Of a DNA stretch of 6,935 nt, positions 1 through 5,778 are shown piece after piece. Made by a program: the position numbers and the translations under genes. Origin of the DNA: Terriglobia bacterium (GTDB taxonomy: Bacteria > Acidobacteriota > Terriglobia > UBA7540); NCBI GenBank assembly GCA_030040515.1, contig JASHTO010000045.1:1-6935 (forward strand), written 5' to 3'. Within the stretch, counting starts at the first letter, position 1. The number at the start of each line of letters is the position of its first letter. The notes beneath the pieces were generated by a model that was not told the origin of the DNA, did no database searches, and saw only the letters and a list, made by a program, of their open reading frames with translations.

Positions 1-717
1 ATCGCCATTCAGACGCAGGCCAAGGTTGCGAAGGTCGCGAAGACCGCAAATGGGGTCACGGTGGAATACACGGTGGGCGAGGGAAAACCGCAGACGGTGG
101 AAGCGGAAGCCTGCCTGGTTGCCGTGGGGCGCGCTCCCAACACCGCAAACATCGGTTTGGAAAAAACTCGGATAAAGGTCGAACGCGGGTTCGTCAAAAC
201 CAATGGATTTATGCAAACCGATGAGCCGGGCGTCTACGCCATCGGCGACATCGTGGCAGACAGCCCACTGCTCGCCCACGTGGCATCGATGGAAGGCATC
301 GTGGCCGTTACTCACGCCGCCGGCAAGCACGCCGAACCCATCAACCACCGCCAGATCCCCAATTGCACCTACACGGAGCCGGAAGTCGCAAGCGTGGGCA
401 TGACCGAACGCCAGGCGCGCGAGGCCGGGCACAAAATCAAGATCGGCAAATTCCCTTACGCGGCAGTGAGCAAGGCAAGCATCCTGGGCGTGCGCGAGGG
501 CTTTGTCAAAGTGGTGAGCGATGAACGCTACGGCGAGATTCTGGGAGTCCACATCATCGGCCCGCGCGCCACAGAAACCATCGCCGAAGCCGTCATGGCT
601 ATGCGCCTGGAAGGCACCGTCGATGATATCGCCCACACCATCCACGCCCACCCCACTCTTGCTGAAGCCATGGGTGAAGCCGCACATGCTGCGGTGGATT
701 GGCCGATTCACGTTTAA
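1..717 (+). CDS. lpdA: Dihydrolipoamide dehydrogenase (E3), C-terminal part, 5' end outside window
   Basis: Open from the first base in frame 1 to TAA at 715-717, giving 238 residues; the start and N-terminal half (FAD-binding site and redox-active disulfide) lie upstream of the window. E3 reoxidises the dihydrolipoyl group of E2 and passes electrons through FAD to NAD+ in the cytoplasm. Visible in the fragment: the end of the NAD domain with VAVGRAPNT at about 40-48, the second FAD contact GVYAIGDIV at 77-85, and the dimerisation domain from about residue 119. The C-terminal active-site motif HAHPTLAEAMGEA (215-227) has the His217/Glu222 dyad that acts as base across the dimer interface. The end of the protein looks complete. 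It is followed by lipB and the E1/E2 genes on the same strand, which supports E3 of that complex over a mercuric or glutathione reductase, since those lack the HPTxxE tail context. Confidence in the family is high; the substrate specificity of the whole complex is not fixed by E3. Confidence 0.96.
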   Translation: MAIQTQAKVAKVAKTANGVTVEYTVGEGKPQTVEAEACLVAVGRAPNTANIGLEKTRIKVERGFVKTNGFMQTDEPGVYAIGDIVADSPLLAHVASMEGIVAVTHAAGKHAEPINHRQIPNCTYTEPEVASVGMTERQAREAGHKIKIGKFPYAAVSKASILGVREGFVKVVSDERYGEILGVHIIGPRATETIAEAVMAMRLEGTVDDIAHTIHAHPTLAEAMGEAAHAAVDWPIHV

Positions 718-776
718 AAGGCTAAAGGGTAAAAAACCAACGCACGGGGTCATTCAACTTTTACCCTTTGGCCTTT
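717..776 (+). repeat. Inverted repeat: 18-bp hairpin in the lpdA-lipB gap
   Basis: Bases 717-734 (AAAGGCTAAAGGGTAAAA) pair with 759-776 over 18 bp without a gap. One pair is a G-U wobble (T723 with G770). The loop is 24 bases (735-758). The left arm starts in the last base of the lpdA stop codon and the right arm ends 18 bases before the lipB ATG. The stem is AT-rich and the nearest T run (788-792) is 11 bases beyond it, so it is a poor match to an intrinsic terminator. An RNA structure between the two cistrons, or a by-product of inverted 7-base repeats, is more likely. Confidence 0.7.
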
Positions 777-790
777 ACCCTTTAACCTTT
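756..790 (+). repeat. Five phased 7-bp repeats upstream of lipB (ACCCTTT type)
   Basis: Five consecutive heptamers run without a phase break: AACTTTT (756-762), ACCCTTT (763-769), GGCCTTT (770-776), ACCCTTT (777-783) and AACCTTT (784-790). Two reverse-oriented units, AAAGGCT (717-723) and AAAGGGT (724-730), lie upstream. The array ends four bases before the lipB ATG and replaces any purine-rich Shine-Dalgarno there. A comparable array precedes the E2 gene. They resemble in kind the short tandem heptanucleotide repeats known from cyanobacteria; kinship is not claimed. Confidence 0.7.
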
Positions 791-794
791 TTCT

Positions 795-1466
795 ATGCTC
801 TGCCAGGTGGAACAACTCGGGCTCATCGACTATGCCGCGGGGCTGGAACTGCAAAGGGAACGGGTGGCGCAGCGCAAAGCGGGCGCGATTCCGGACACGC
901 TCCTGCTGCTCGAGCACCCGCACGTTTATACGCTTGGGCGGAACGCCGATGAGAAGAACCTGCTGGTGAGCGCCGAGTGGCTCGCCTCGCGCGGTGCGCA
1001 GGTTTTCCGTACCGACCGCGGGGGAGATGTGACCTACCATGGTCCCGGCCAACTGGTGGGTTACCCGATCCTCGATCTCACCCAGCATCGGCGTGACATT
1101 TCCTGGTATATGCGCTCGCTCGAAGAGGTTTTCATTCGCACCGCGCGCGATTACGGGATTGAGGCGGGGCGCTCGCCGGGCGCGGCGGGCGTTTGGGTGG
1201 GAAACGACAAGCTCGTCGCCATGGGCGTGCACCTCGCGCGCTGGGTCACTTCGCACGGCTTCGCCTTCAACGTGAATACCGACTTGAGTTACTTTGAAGC
1301 CATCGTCCCCTGCGGTCTGCGCGGAAAGGGAGTAACGTCGCTCGCCAAGCTTCTCGGTCGCAGGATTGAAATGAAGAAGGTCGTGGACGGCGTGGCGGAG
1401 CATTTTGCAACGGTCTTTGGAGTCGAGGTGGTCGAAGGTATGAATTTGAAGGTTGAAAGCAGATAG
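795..1466 (+). CDS. lipB: Octanoyl-[acyl carrier protein]:protein N-octanoyltransferase LipB
   Basis: 223 residues, the usual length for the family. LipB moves octanoate from octanoyl-ACP to the lipoyl-domain lysine of E2 and GcvH proteins; LipA then adds two sulphurs. Family motifs are intact: RGGDVTYHGPGQ at 75-86, Lys139 in GNDKLVAMGV, His154 in TSHGFAFNV, and the acyl-accepting Cys173 in IVPCGLRGKGVTSL. The Cys-Lys dyad expected for catalysis is therefore present. The ATG at 795 gives the normal N-terminus, but it has no Shine-Dalgarno; the preceding bases are a pyrimidine-rich heptamer array. Initiation may depend on readthrough from lpdA, 77 bases upstream, or be SD-independent (inference). 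The last ten residues (EGMNLKVESR) come from DNA that itself looks heptamer-like, so the extreme C-terminus may be repeat-derived. Its place between E3 and E1/E2 fits modification of the E2 encoded downstream. Confidence 0.96.
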   Translation: MLCQVEQLGLIDYAAGLELQRERVAQRKAGAIPDTLLLLEHPHVYTLGRNADEKNLLVSAEWLASRGAQVFRTDRGGDVTYHGPGQLVGYPILDLTQHRRDISWYMRSLEEVFIRTARDYGIEAGRSPGAAGVWVGNDKLVAMGVHLARWVTSHGFAFNVNTDLSYFEAIVPCGLRGKGVTSLAKLLGRRIEMKKVVDGVAEHFATVFGVEVVEGMNLKVESR

Positions 1467-1582
1467 CCGCAATCTGTGTTTGGGGTCGCCAATCAACTCT
1501 GGGCATCCTCCACATCGTTTTCGAAAATTCAGGGAAGAGCACACTGTCTCTCAACGCTCAGCAGAAGTTGTCAGGTAATCGG

Positions 1583-2617
1583 ATGGCGGGCGTGCGAACA
1601 TCCACGAGGGTAATACGCACAGCGCAAGTGGAAGCTCCGCTTCTCGAGCGCATGCTTTACTACCTGAAACTCACGCGCGAGGCGGAGTGGCGCATTGAGA
1701 ACGTGCTTTACCGCCAAGGCAAGATTGTGGGTGGCGTATACGTGGGGCGAGGGCAGGAGGCGATTGGCGTGGGCGCGGCGCTCACGATGCGCGCAGGTGA
1801 TGTGACCTTTCCGTGTCACCGGGATTTTTCAGTCTTCTTGATTCGTGGATTTTCGCTCGCCGACATCATGGCGAATTGGCTGGGGCGCGCAGACTCACCC
1901 ACCCGCGGCCGCGAAAATACCCTTCACATCGGGAATGTTGATTTGGGCATTTTCCCTATTATTTCACCACTGGGCGCAACAGCCCCGGTGGCATGCGGTG
2001 CGGCGATGGTGCTGAAGAGGCGTGGCAAGGGCAACGTGGCGCTGGTTCACTTTGGCGAGGGCACCACCAGCCTTGGGCACGTGCATGAAGCCATGAACTT
2101 TGCTGCCGTCCAAAAGCTGCCGGTGATATTTATCTGCAACAACAATCAGTATGCCTATTCCACACCTGTGGAAAAGCAATATGCGGTGAAATCGCTCGCC
2201 GTGCGCGGACCCGCCTACGGGATGCCCGGCGAGAGCGTAGACGGCACGGACGTACTGGCCGTCTACGGAGCGGTGGAGCGCGCCAACGCGCGGGCTCGCG
2301 CCGGCAAGGGCCCGACTTTTCTCGAGTGCGTGACGATGCGGATGACGGGCCACTCCGCTCACGACGCGGCGGAGTATGTGCCAGAAAAGTTGAAACAGGC
2401 GTGGGTGAAAAAAGATCCCATTCAGCGCCTGGAAAAACTCATGCTGGGAAAGAAGATTCTGACCAGGAAGCAAATCGAAGAAATCGACCGGAAGGTGCGC
2501 CAGGAAGTTGATGCCGCCATCGCTGACGCGGAGGGGCGCCCTTTGCCGCGCGGCGAAGAGGCGATTGAGGGTGTTTATTGCGGGCCGGAATGTTGGTGGC
2601 AAAAGGGACGTACTTAG
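1583..2617 (+). CDS. 2-oxo acid dehydrogenase E1 component, alpha subunit (pdhA/bkdA type)
   Basis: Thiamine diphosphate-dependent decarboxylase subunit; with the beta subunit it decarboxylates a 2-oxo acid and acylates the lipoyl arm of E2. From ATG 1583 it has 344 residues, normal for the heterotetrameric E1 type. Motifs: VLYRQGKIVGG near 41-51, GRGQEAIGVGAAL at 55-67, the HRDFS region at 79-83, the ThDP/Mg motif starting GEG at 158-160 and ending NNNQYA from 186, and GHSAHDAAEYVP at 256-267 where the conserved phosphorylation-loop region of eukaryotic E1 lies. GEG replaces the common GDG, as in mammalian branched-chain E1 alpha, and the STP and ARGPAYG-like stretches also lean that way, so pyruvate versus branched-chain substrate stays open. 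I chose ATG 1583 because AGGT at 1573-1576 is well spaced. A TTG at 1568 would add five residues and is possible. It lies 22 bases before the beta subunit gene, almost certainly co-transcribed. Confidence 0.93.
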   Translation: MAGVRTSTRVIRTAQVEAPLLERMLYYLKLTREAEWRIENVLYRQGKIVGGVYVGRGQEAIGVGAALTMRAGDVTFPCHRDFSVFLIRGFSLADIMANWLGRADSPTRGRENTLHIGNVDLGIFPIISPLGATAPVACGAAMVLKRRGKGNVALVHFGEGTTSLGHVHEAMNFAAVQKLPVIFICNNNQYAYSTPVEKQYAVKSLAVRGPAYGMPGESVDGTDVLAVYGAVERANARARAGKGPTFLECVTMRMTGHSAHDAAEYVPEKLKQAWVKKDPIQRLEKLMLGKKILTRKQIEEIDRKVRQEVDAAIADAEGRPLPRGEEAIEGVYCGPECWWQKGRT

Positions 2618-2639
2618 TCCGTTGCTGAGGTTCAACTGA

Positions 2640-3614
2640 ATGCCTTTGCTCACCTATTTGGAAGCAATTCGCCAGGGCCTTTGGGAGGAGATGGAGCGGG
2701 ACTCTTCCGTCTTCGTGATGGGTGAAGACATCGGCGTTTATGGCGGGGCGTTCAAAGTGACGGCGGGAATGCTGGAGAAATTCGGGGAAGACCGGGTTGT
2801 TGACACGCCGATTTGCGAATCGGCCATTGTGGGTGCGGCCATCGGCGCGGCGATGATGGGCATGCGCCCCGTGGTGGAAATGCAGTTCATGGATTTCATC
2901 GCCTGCGGGTTCGACCAGATCGTGAACATGGCGGCGAAACTTCATTATCGCTGGGGACCTGCGGTGCCCATGGTCATTCGTGGGCCGTCTGGAGCGGGCG
3001 TGCACGGCGGGCCGTATCACTCGCAGTCAAATGAAATGTGGTTTGTGCACACTCCGGGGCTGAAAGTGGTGGCGCCGGCTACGGCATTCGATGCCAAAGG
3101 GCTCATCAAGGCCGCGATCCGCGACGACAATCCCATCATTTTCTACGAGCACAAGTTCCTGTACCGAAGGATCAAGGAAGAAGTACCGCAGCAGGACTAT
3201 GTGGTGCCCATCGGGAAGGCGGTGGTTCGGCGGCCCGGCACGGACATCGCGGTAATAACCTACGGCGCCATGGTTTGGACGGCGCTCGAAGCAGCCGGGG
3301 AGTTGGAGAAGGAAGGTCTGTCATTGGAGGTCGTTGACCTGCGCAGCCTGCTGCCCTACGATGAAGATACGGTGCTGGCGAGCGCGCGTAAGTGCAGTAA
3401 AGTTATCCTTCTGCATGAGGACACACGCACGGGCGGAATGGGCGGTGAGCTTGCCGCAGTCATCGCGGAGGAGGCATTTGAGGATTTGGATGGCCCCATC
3501 GTGCGCGTCGCGGCACCCGATACGCCTGTGCCGTTTGCGCCGCCCTTGGAAGAATACTTTTTGCCGAACTCCCACAAGGTAATGGAGGCAGCAAGAAGGC
3601 TGGCGGCGTACTGA
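2640..3614 (+). CDS. 2-oxo acid dehydrogenase E1 component, beta subunit (pdhB/bkdB type)
   Basis: 324 residues, full length. The beta subunit completes the ThDP site at the alpha-beta interface and carries the transketolase pyrimidine-binding and C-terminal domains. Visible landmarks: GEDIGVYGGAFKVT at 28-41, DTPICE ending in the cofactor-activating Glu60, the AAIGAAMMGMRPVVEMQFMDF stretch (66-86, given by position), GGPYHSQ with His127 near the active site, PGLKVVAPAT at 139-148 and EHKFLYRR at 170-177. The C-terminal domain contains VVDLRSLLPYDEDTV (231-245) and HEDTRTGGMGGE (259-270). The ATG at 2640 has GAGG at 2627-2630, nine bases upstream, and gives the family N-terminus. The 22-base gap from the alpha gene implies one transcript and stoichiometric expression. 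Sequence cannot distinguish pyruvate from branched-chain 2-oxo acid specificity here. Confidence 0.95.
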   Translation: MPLLTYLEAIRQGLWEEMERDSSVFVMGEDIGVYGGAFKVTAGMLEKFGEDRVVDTPICESAIVGAAIGAAMMGMRPVVEMQFMDFIACGFDQIVNMAAKLHYRWGPAVPMVIRGPSGAGVHGGPYHSQSNEMWFVHTPGLKVVAPATAFDAKGLIKAAIRDDNPIIFYEHKFLYRRIKEEVPQQDYVVPIGKAVVRRPGTDIAVITYGAMVWTALEAAGELEKEGLSLEVVDLRSLLPYDEDTVLASARKCSKVILLHEDTRTGGMGGELAAVIAEEAFEDLDGPIVRVAAPDTPVPFAPPLEEYFLPNSHKVMEAARRLAAY

Positions 3615-3629
3615 ACATAGGATGTCCAC

Positions 3630-3677
3630 AGTTGAAAGTTTTGGTTTCTGGGAACTTTTGACCTTTGACTTTCGACT
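3630..3677 (+). repeat. Inverted repeat in the E1 beta-E2 gap
   Basis: Bases 3630-3640 (AGTTGAAAGTT) can pair with 3667-3677 (GACTTTCGACT) over 11 bp, with wobbles at T3633-G3674 and T3640-G3667. The loop is 26 bases (3641-3666). It starts 16 bases after the E1 beta stop. It is weaker than the hairpin at 717-776 but has the same plan: reverse arm, 24-26 base spacer, then forward heptamers. No T run follows at terminator spacing. Confidence 0.45.
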
Positions 3678-3686
3678 TTTGACTTA
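3652..3686 (+). repeat. Five phased 7-bp repeats upstream of the E2 gene (TGACTTT type)
   Basis: Heptamers in unbroken phase: GAACTTT (3652-3658), TGACCTT (3659-3665), TGACTTT (3666-3672), CGACTTT (3673-3679) and TGACTTA (3680-3686). Against TGACTTT each keeps five to seven bases. The array is 35 bases long, the same as the one before lipB, and has the same CTTT core. A Shine-Dalgarno (GAGGT, 3694-3698) and the E2 ATG follow, so here the repeat does not replace the ribosome binding site. Confidence 0.7.
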
Positions 3687-3703
3687 CTTTTTTGAGGTAA
3701 CTC

Positions 3704-4966
3704 ATGCCCACAAACGTCATCATGCCCCAGATGGGGGAAAGCATTGCGGAAGGGACGATCACCAAATGGATGAAAAAGGTTGGTGAGCGTGTCGACCGCG
3801 ACGAGCCGTTGTTTGAAATCTCTACCGACAAGGTTGATGCGGAAATTCCTTCGCCGGCTGCCGGCCTGCTCACCCAGATTTTGGCGAAGGAGAACGAGAC
3901 GGTGGCGGTGAACACGGTGGTCGCGGTCATCGATGGCGAAGGGGCGGCGGTTGCTGCTTCGGCGCCTGCGGCGGCTGCGCCCAAGCCGGAAGTCGCTGCT
4001 CAACCGGCTCCGCAAATTCTAACGCCCGCCGCTCCGCCGTCCATCGAACTAGCCGAAGGTGGTGAGGAAGACGTTCGCACTTCACCCCTGGTGCGGCGTA
4101 TCGCGCGGGAAAATAATGTGGACCTGGGTCAAGTGAAAGGCACGGGCCTGGGCGGCCGCGTAAACAAGAAAGACATTCTGGATTACATCGAGCAGCGTAG
4201 TACGGGTGGTTCGGTGGCGCCAAGTGTTCCGGCCCCGACGATTCCCGCCGCTCCACCGCCGGTCAACTTCACCGGCGCCTCGCAAACCGTGCCGATGACT
4301 CCCATGCGCAAGCAGATTGCCGAGCACATGGTCGCAAGCCTGCGTACCTCCGCGCACGTTTACACCGTGGTGGAGGCGGAAATGACCCGCGTCGTGGCGA
4401 CCCGCGACCGCTTCAAGGAGGAATTCGAGCGACGGCACGGTATCAAGCTTACTTTCACGTCGTTTTTCGTTCGGGCGTGCGTGGAAGCCATCAAAGAGTT
4501 CCCCATCATCAACTCTTCGGTGGAGGGGACGAACATCATCTACAAACGCGACGTGAATATCGGCATAGCGGTGGCGCTCGACAACGGATTGATTGTGCCA
4601 GTGATTAAGCGCGCCGACGAGAAGAACTTCCTGGGCGTGGCGCGCGCCGTGCAGGACCTTGCCGATCGCGCGCGCACCAAGCGCCTGAGCGTGGATGATG
4701 TCCAGGGAGGAACTTTTACTATTACCAATCCGGGAAGCTTCGGCGGATTATTCGGCCTCCCCATCATCAACCAGCCGCAAGTGGCCATCCTCGGTGTGGG
4801 CTCCATCGAGAAGCGTCCGGTGGTCCGCGACGACGCCATCGCCATTCGCCATATGGTTTACCTGTCCATTTCCTACGACCACCGCGTAATCGACGGGGCG
4901 ACGGCGGAGAAATTCATGGGCAGGGTAAAGAAGATCTTGGAGAACTGGGACGAGGCAGTGCTGTAG
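3704..4966 (+). CDS. Dihydrolipoamide acyltransferase, E2 core of the 2-oxo acid dehydrogenase complex
   Basis: 420 residues, normal for a single-lipoyl-domain E2. E2 forms the core of the complex and transfers the acyl group from its lipoyl arm to CoA. Domains in order: lipoyl domain 1-78 with the modified lysine Lys43 in EISTDKVDAEIPSP; a flexible Ala/Pro linker about 81-124; the peripheral subunit-binding domain 125-162 (TSPLVRRIARENNVD, then GTGLGGRVNKKDIL); a second Ala/Pro linker about 167-192; and the acyltransferase domain from about 195, ending with the catalytic DHRVIDG motif (His393, Asp397). GAGGT at 3694-3698 is five bases from ATG 3704 and supports the start. Lys43 is the expected target of the LipB encoded upstream. 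The lipoyl domain resembles the MGES..EGT type shared by succinyl, branched-chain and actinobacterial pyruvate E2 proteins. The adjacent heterodimeric E1 argues against 2-oxoglutarate, whose E1 is a single chain. Confidence 0.94.
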   Translation: MPTNVIMPQMGESIAEGTITKWMKKVGERVDRDEPLFEISTDKVDAEIPSPAAGLLTQILAKENETVAVNTVVAVIDGEGAAVAASAPAAAAPKPEVAAQPAPQILTPAAPPSIELAEGGEEDVRTSPLVRRIARENNVDLGQVKGTGLGGRVNKKDILDYIEQRSTGGSVAPSVPAPTIPAAPPPVNFTGASQTVPMTPMRKQIAEHMVASLRTSAHVYTVVEAEMTRVVATRDRFKEEFERRHGIKLTFTSFFVRACVEAIKEFPIINSSVEGTNIIYKRDVNIGIAVALDNGLIVPVIKRADEKNFLGVARAVQDLADRARTKRLSVDDVQGGTFTITNPGSFGGLFGLPIINQPQVAILGVGSIEKRPVVRDDAIAIRHMVYLSISYDHRVIDGATAEKFMGRVKKILENWDEAVL

Positions 4967-5144
4967 TGGAGCATTATGAGCACCATAAGGCAGTCCCCTT
5001 AGATCGGACCGCGTCTTCAGGAGTCCTGTCATTCGACTGGAAGCGTTAATGGTGAGGTTTGAATTCGTAGCGGCGAGTTCATCTGGCCAAATGGTGGCGT
5101 AAAGCCATTTCTACATCAAACTGCACGACTACATTGGTGGTTCC
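4967..5144. other. Intergenic gap after E2, no gene recognised
   Basis: I see no convincing gene in this stretch. Weak structures are present: TAAGG (4986-4990) with CCTTA (4997-5001), an 11-base near-palindrome CAGGAGTCCTG (5018-5028), and AAATGGT (5089-5095) with GCCATTT (5104-5110). None is a GC-rich stem followed by a T run, so the end of the E2 transcript is not identified. A 17-residue reading frame at 5049-5102 has a weak purine-rich sequence before its ATG but no other support. Confidence 0.5.
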
Positions 5145-5172
5145 TTGACATGGGCACCATGCCGGTTATAAT
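5145..5172 (+). promoter_or_regulatory. Sigma-70 type promoter for yceD-rpmF-plsX
   Basis: Perfect consensus TTGACA at 5145-5150 and perfect TATAAT at 5167-5172, separated by 16 bases. Initiation would fall near 5179-5181, giving a leader of about 20 bases that still holds the Shine-Dalgarno AGGTGAGG (5186-5193). It is the best promoter in the window and sits right where the gene theme changes from the dehydrogenase complex to the ribosome and lipid genes. Confidence 0.85.
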
Positions 5173-5198
5173 TAAAGTTTTGCATAGGTGAGGCTGGG

Positions 5199-5708
5199 GT
5201 GCGCATAAGCCTTGCAGAACTAGAACTTCACCGCGTTACGGCGTCTGAGAGCTATGCCCCGGGGGCGCTGGATTTTCACGGGGCGGAGTTCCGGCAAACG
5301 GCGCCGCTCAACATCAAGGTCAACGCAGAGCTTCTGGGAACGGAAATCCGCATCCAGGGGAACTTAGAGACCCGCCTCGAAGCCAGTTGCGACCGCTGCC
5401 TTGGAGGGGTGGAAATCCCGGTACGCAGCGATTTCGACCTCTACTATCGGCCGGTCCGGACGATTGCCAAAGAAGAGGAGATCGAAATTCCCGAAGATGA
5501 GATGGAGGTTGGCTTTTACTCCGGAGACGGGATCGAATTGGCGGATGTAGCCACGGAGCAGGTAATTCTTTCCGTTCCGATGAAAGTGGTATGTGGCCCC
5601 CAATGCCGGGGATTGTGCCCGGTGTGCGGGGCGAATCGAAATCTGGAGTCTTGCAATTGCGCGCCCCCGCAGCAGGACTCACCATTTGCCTCGCTGAAGA
5701 AGCAATAG
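5199..5708 (+). CDS. yceD: YceD/DUF177 family protein
   Basis: 169 residues. Members of this family are encoded next to rpmF across bacteria; a role tied to ribosome or 23S rRNA metabolism has been reported for relatives, but the biochemical activity is not defined. Family signs: CDRCL at 64-68 after a beta-rich N-terminal region, an acidic stretch (KEEEIEIPEDEMEVGF, 91-106), then the D..TEQ..LSVPMK segment (116-129). The C-terminal cysteine cluster CGPQCRGLCPVCG (132-144) is followed by CNC (152-154) and PFASLKK. Eight cysteines in these positions could hold metal (inference). The GTG at 5199 is chosen because AGGTGAGG at 5186-5193 is five bases upstream and the consensus promoter gives a leader of about 20 bases. 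It is first in the operon, with rpmF 70 bases downstream. Confidence 0.9.
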   Translation: MRISLAELELHRVTASESYAPGALDFHGAEFRQTAPLNIKVNAELLGTEIRIQGNLETRLEASCDRCLGGVEIPVRSDFDLYYRPVRTIAKEEEIEIPEDEMEVGFYSGDGIELADVATEQVILSVPMKVVCGPQCRGLCPVCGANRNLESCNCAPPQQDSPFASLKKQ

Positions 5709-5710
5709 TA

Positions 5711-5742
5711 CCGGCCCGCCGAGGCGGGACCGGCACGTGCCG
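5711..5742 (+). repeat. GC-rich hairpin plus overlapping palindrome between yceD and rpmF
   Basis: Bases 5711-5720 (CCGGCCCGCC) pair with 5723-5733 over up to ten GC pairs with a single bulged A at 5729; opening the innermost pair leaves a CGAG tetraloop. A perfect 12-base palindrome, CGGCACGTGCCG, follows at 5731-5742 and shares 5731-5733 with the outer stem, so the two folds compete at their edge. The first stem starts two bases after the yceD stop. No T run follows, so this is not an intrinsic terminator. An mRNA-stabilising or REP-like element is possible. Confidence 0.6.
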
Positions 5743-5778
5743 CCGGATGGATGGCGCAAGAGGAAGGGAAGAGAGGTT

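Noticed and set aside
756..790. CRISPR-like array
   Set aside because: The 7-base units are directly adjacent with no spacers and there are no cas genes in the window.
717..792. Rho-independent terminator after lpdA
   Set aside because: The stem is AT-rich, the loop is 24 bases, and the T run starts 11 bases past the stem and runs into the lipB start; a terminator here would also separate lipB and the E1/E2 genes from lpdA.
1518..1527. Palindrome TTTTCGAAAA in the lipB-E1 alpha gap as a possible operator
   Set aside because: Only ten bases, no repeat elsewhere in the gap, and no recognisable promoter beside it.
750..1544. Long minus-strand reading frame (264 codons) opposite lipB
   Set aside because: It lies antisense to a lipB with all catalytic motifs intact, shows no recognisable domain, and is expected from codon bias in high-GC DNA.
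3356..4015. Minus-strand frames crossing the E1 beta-E2 gap with Lys/Ser/Val-rich repeats in the translation
   Set aside because: The repeated residues (SKSKVE-like) are only the translated heptamer DNA; both flanks are antisense to real genes.
5049..5102. Small open frame of 17 residues (MVRFEFVAASSSGQMVA) with GGAAG upstream
   Set aside because: Too short to separate from chance, no recognised family, and no promoter seen before it.
5737..5778. In-frame GTG upstream start for rpmF
   Set aside because: It would add 14 residues not seen in bL32 proteins, and the GTG sits inside the palindrome at 5731-5742; the ATG at 5779 matches the family N-terminus.
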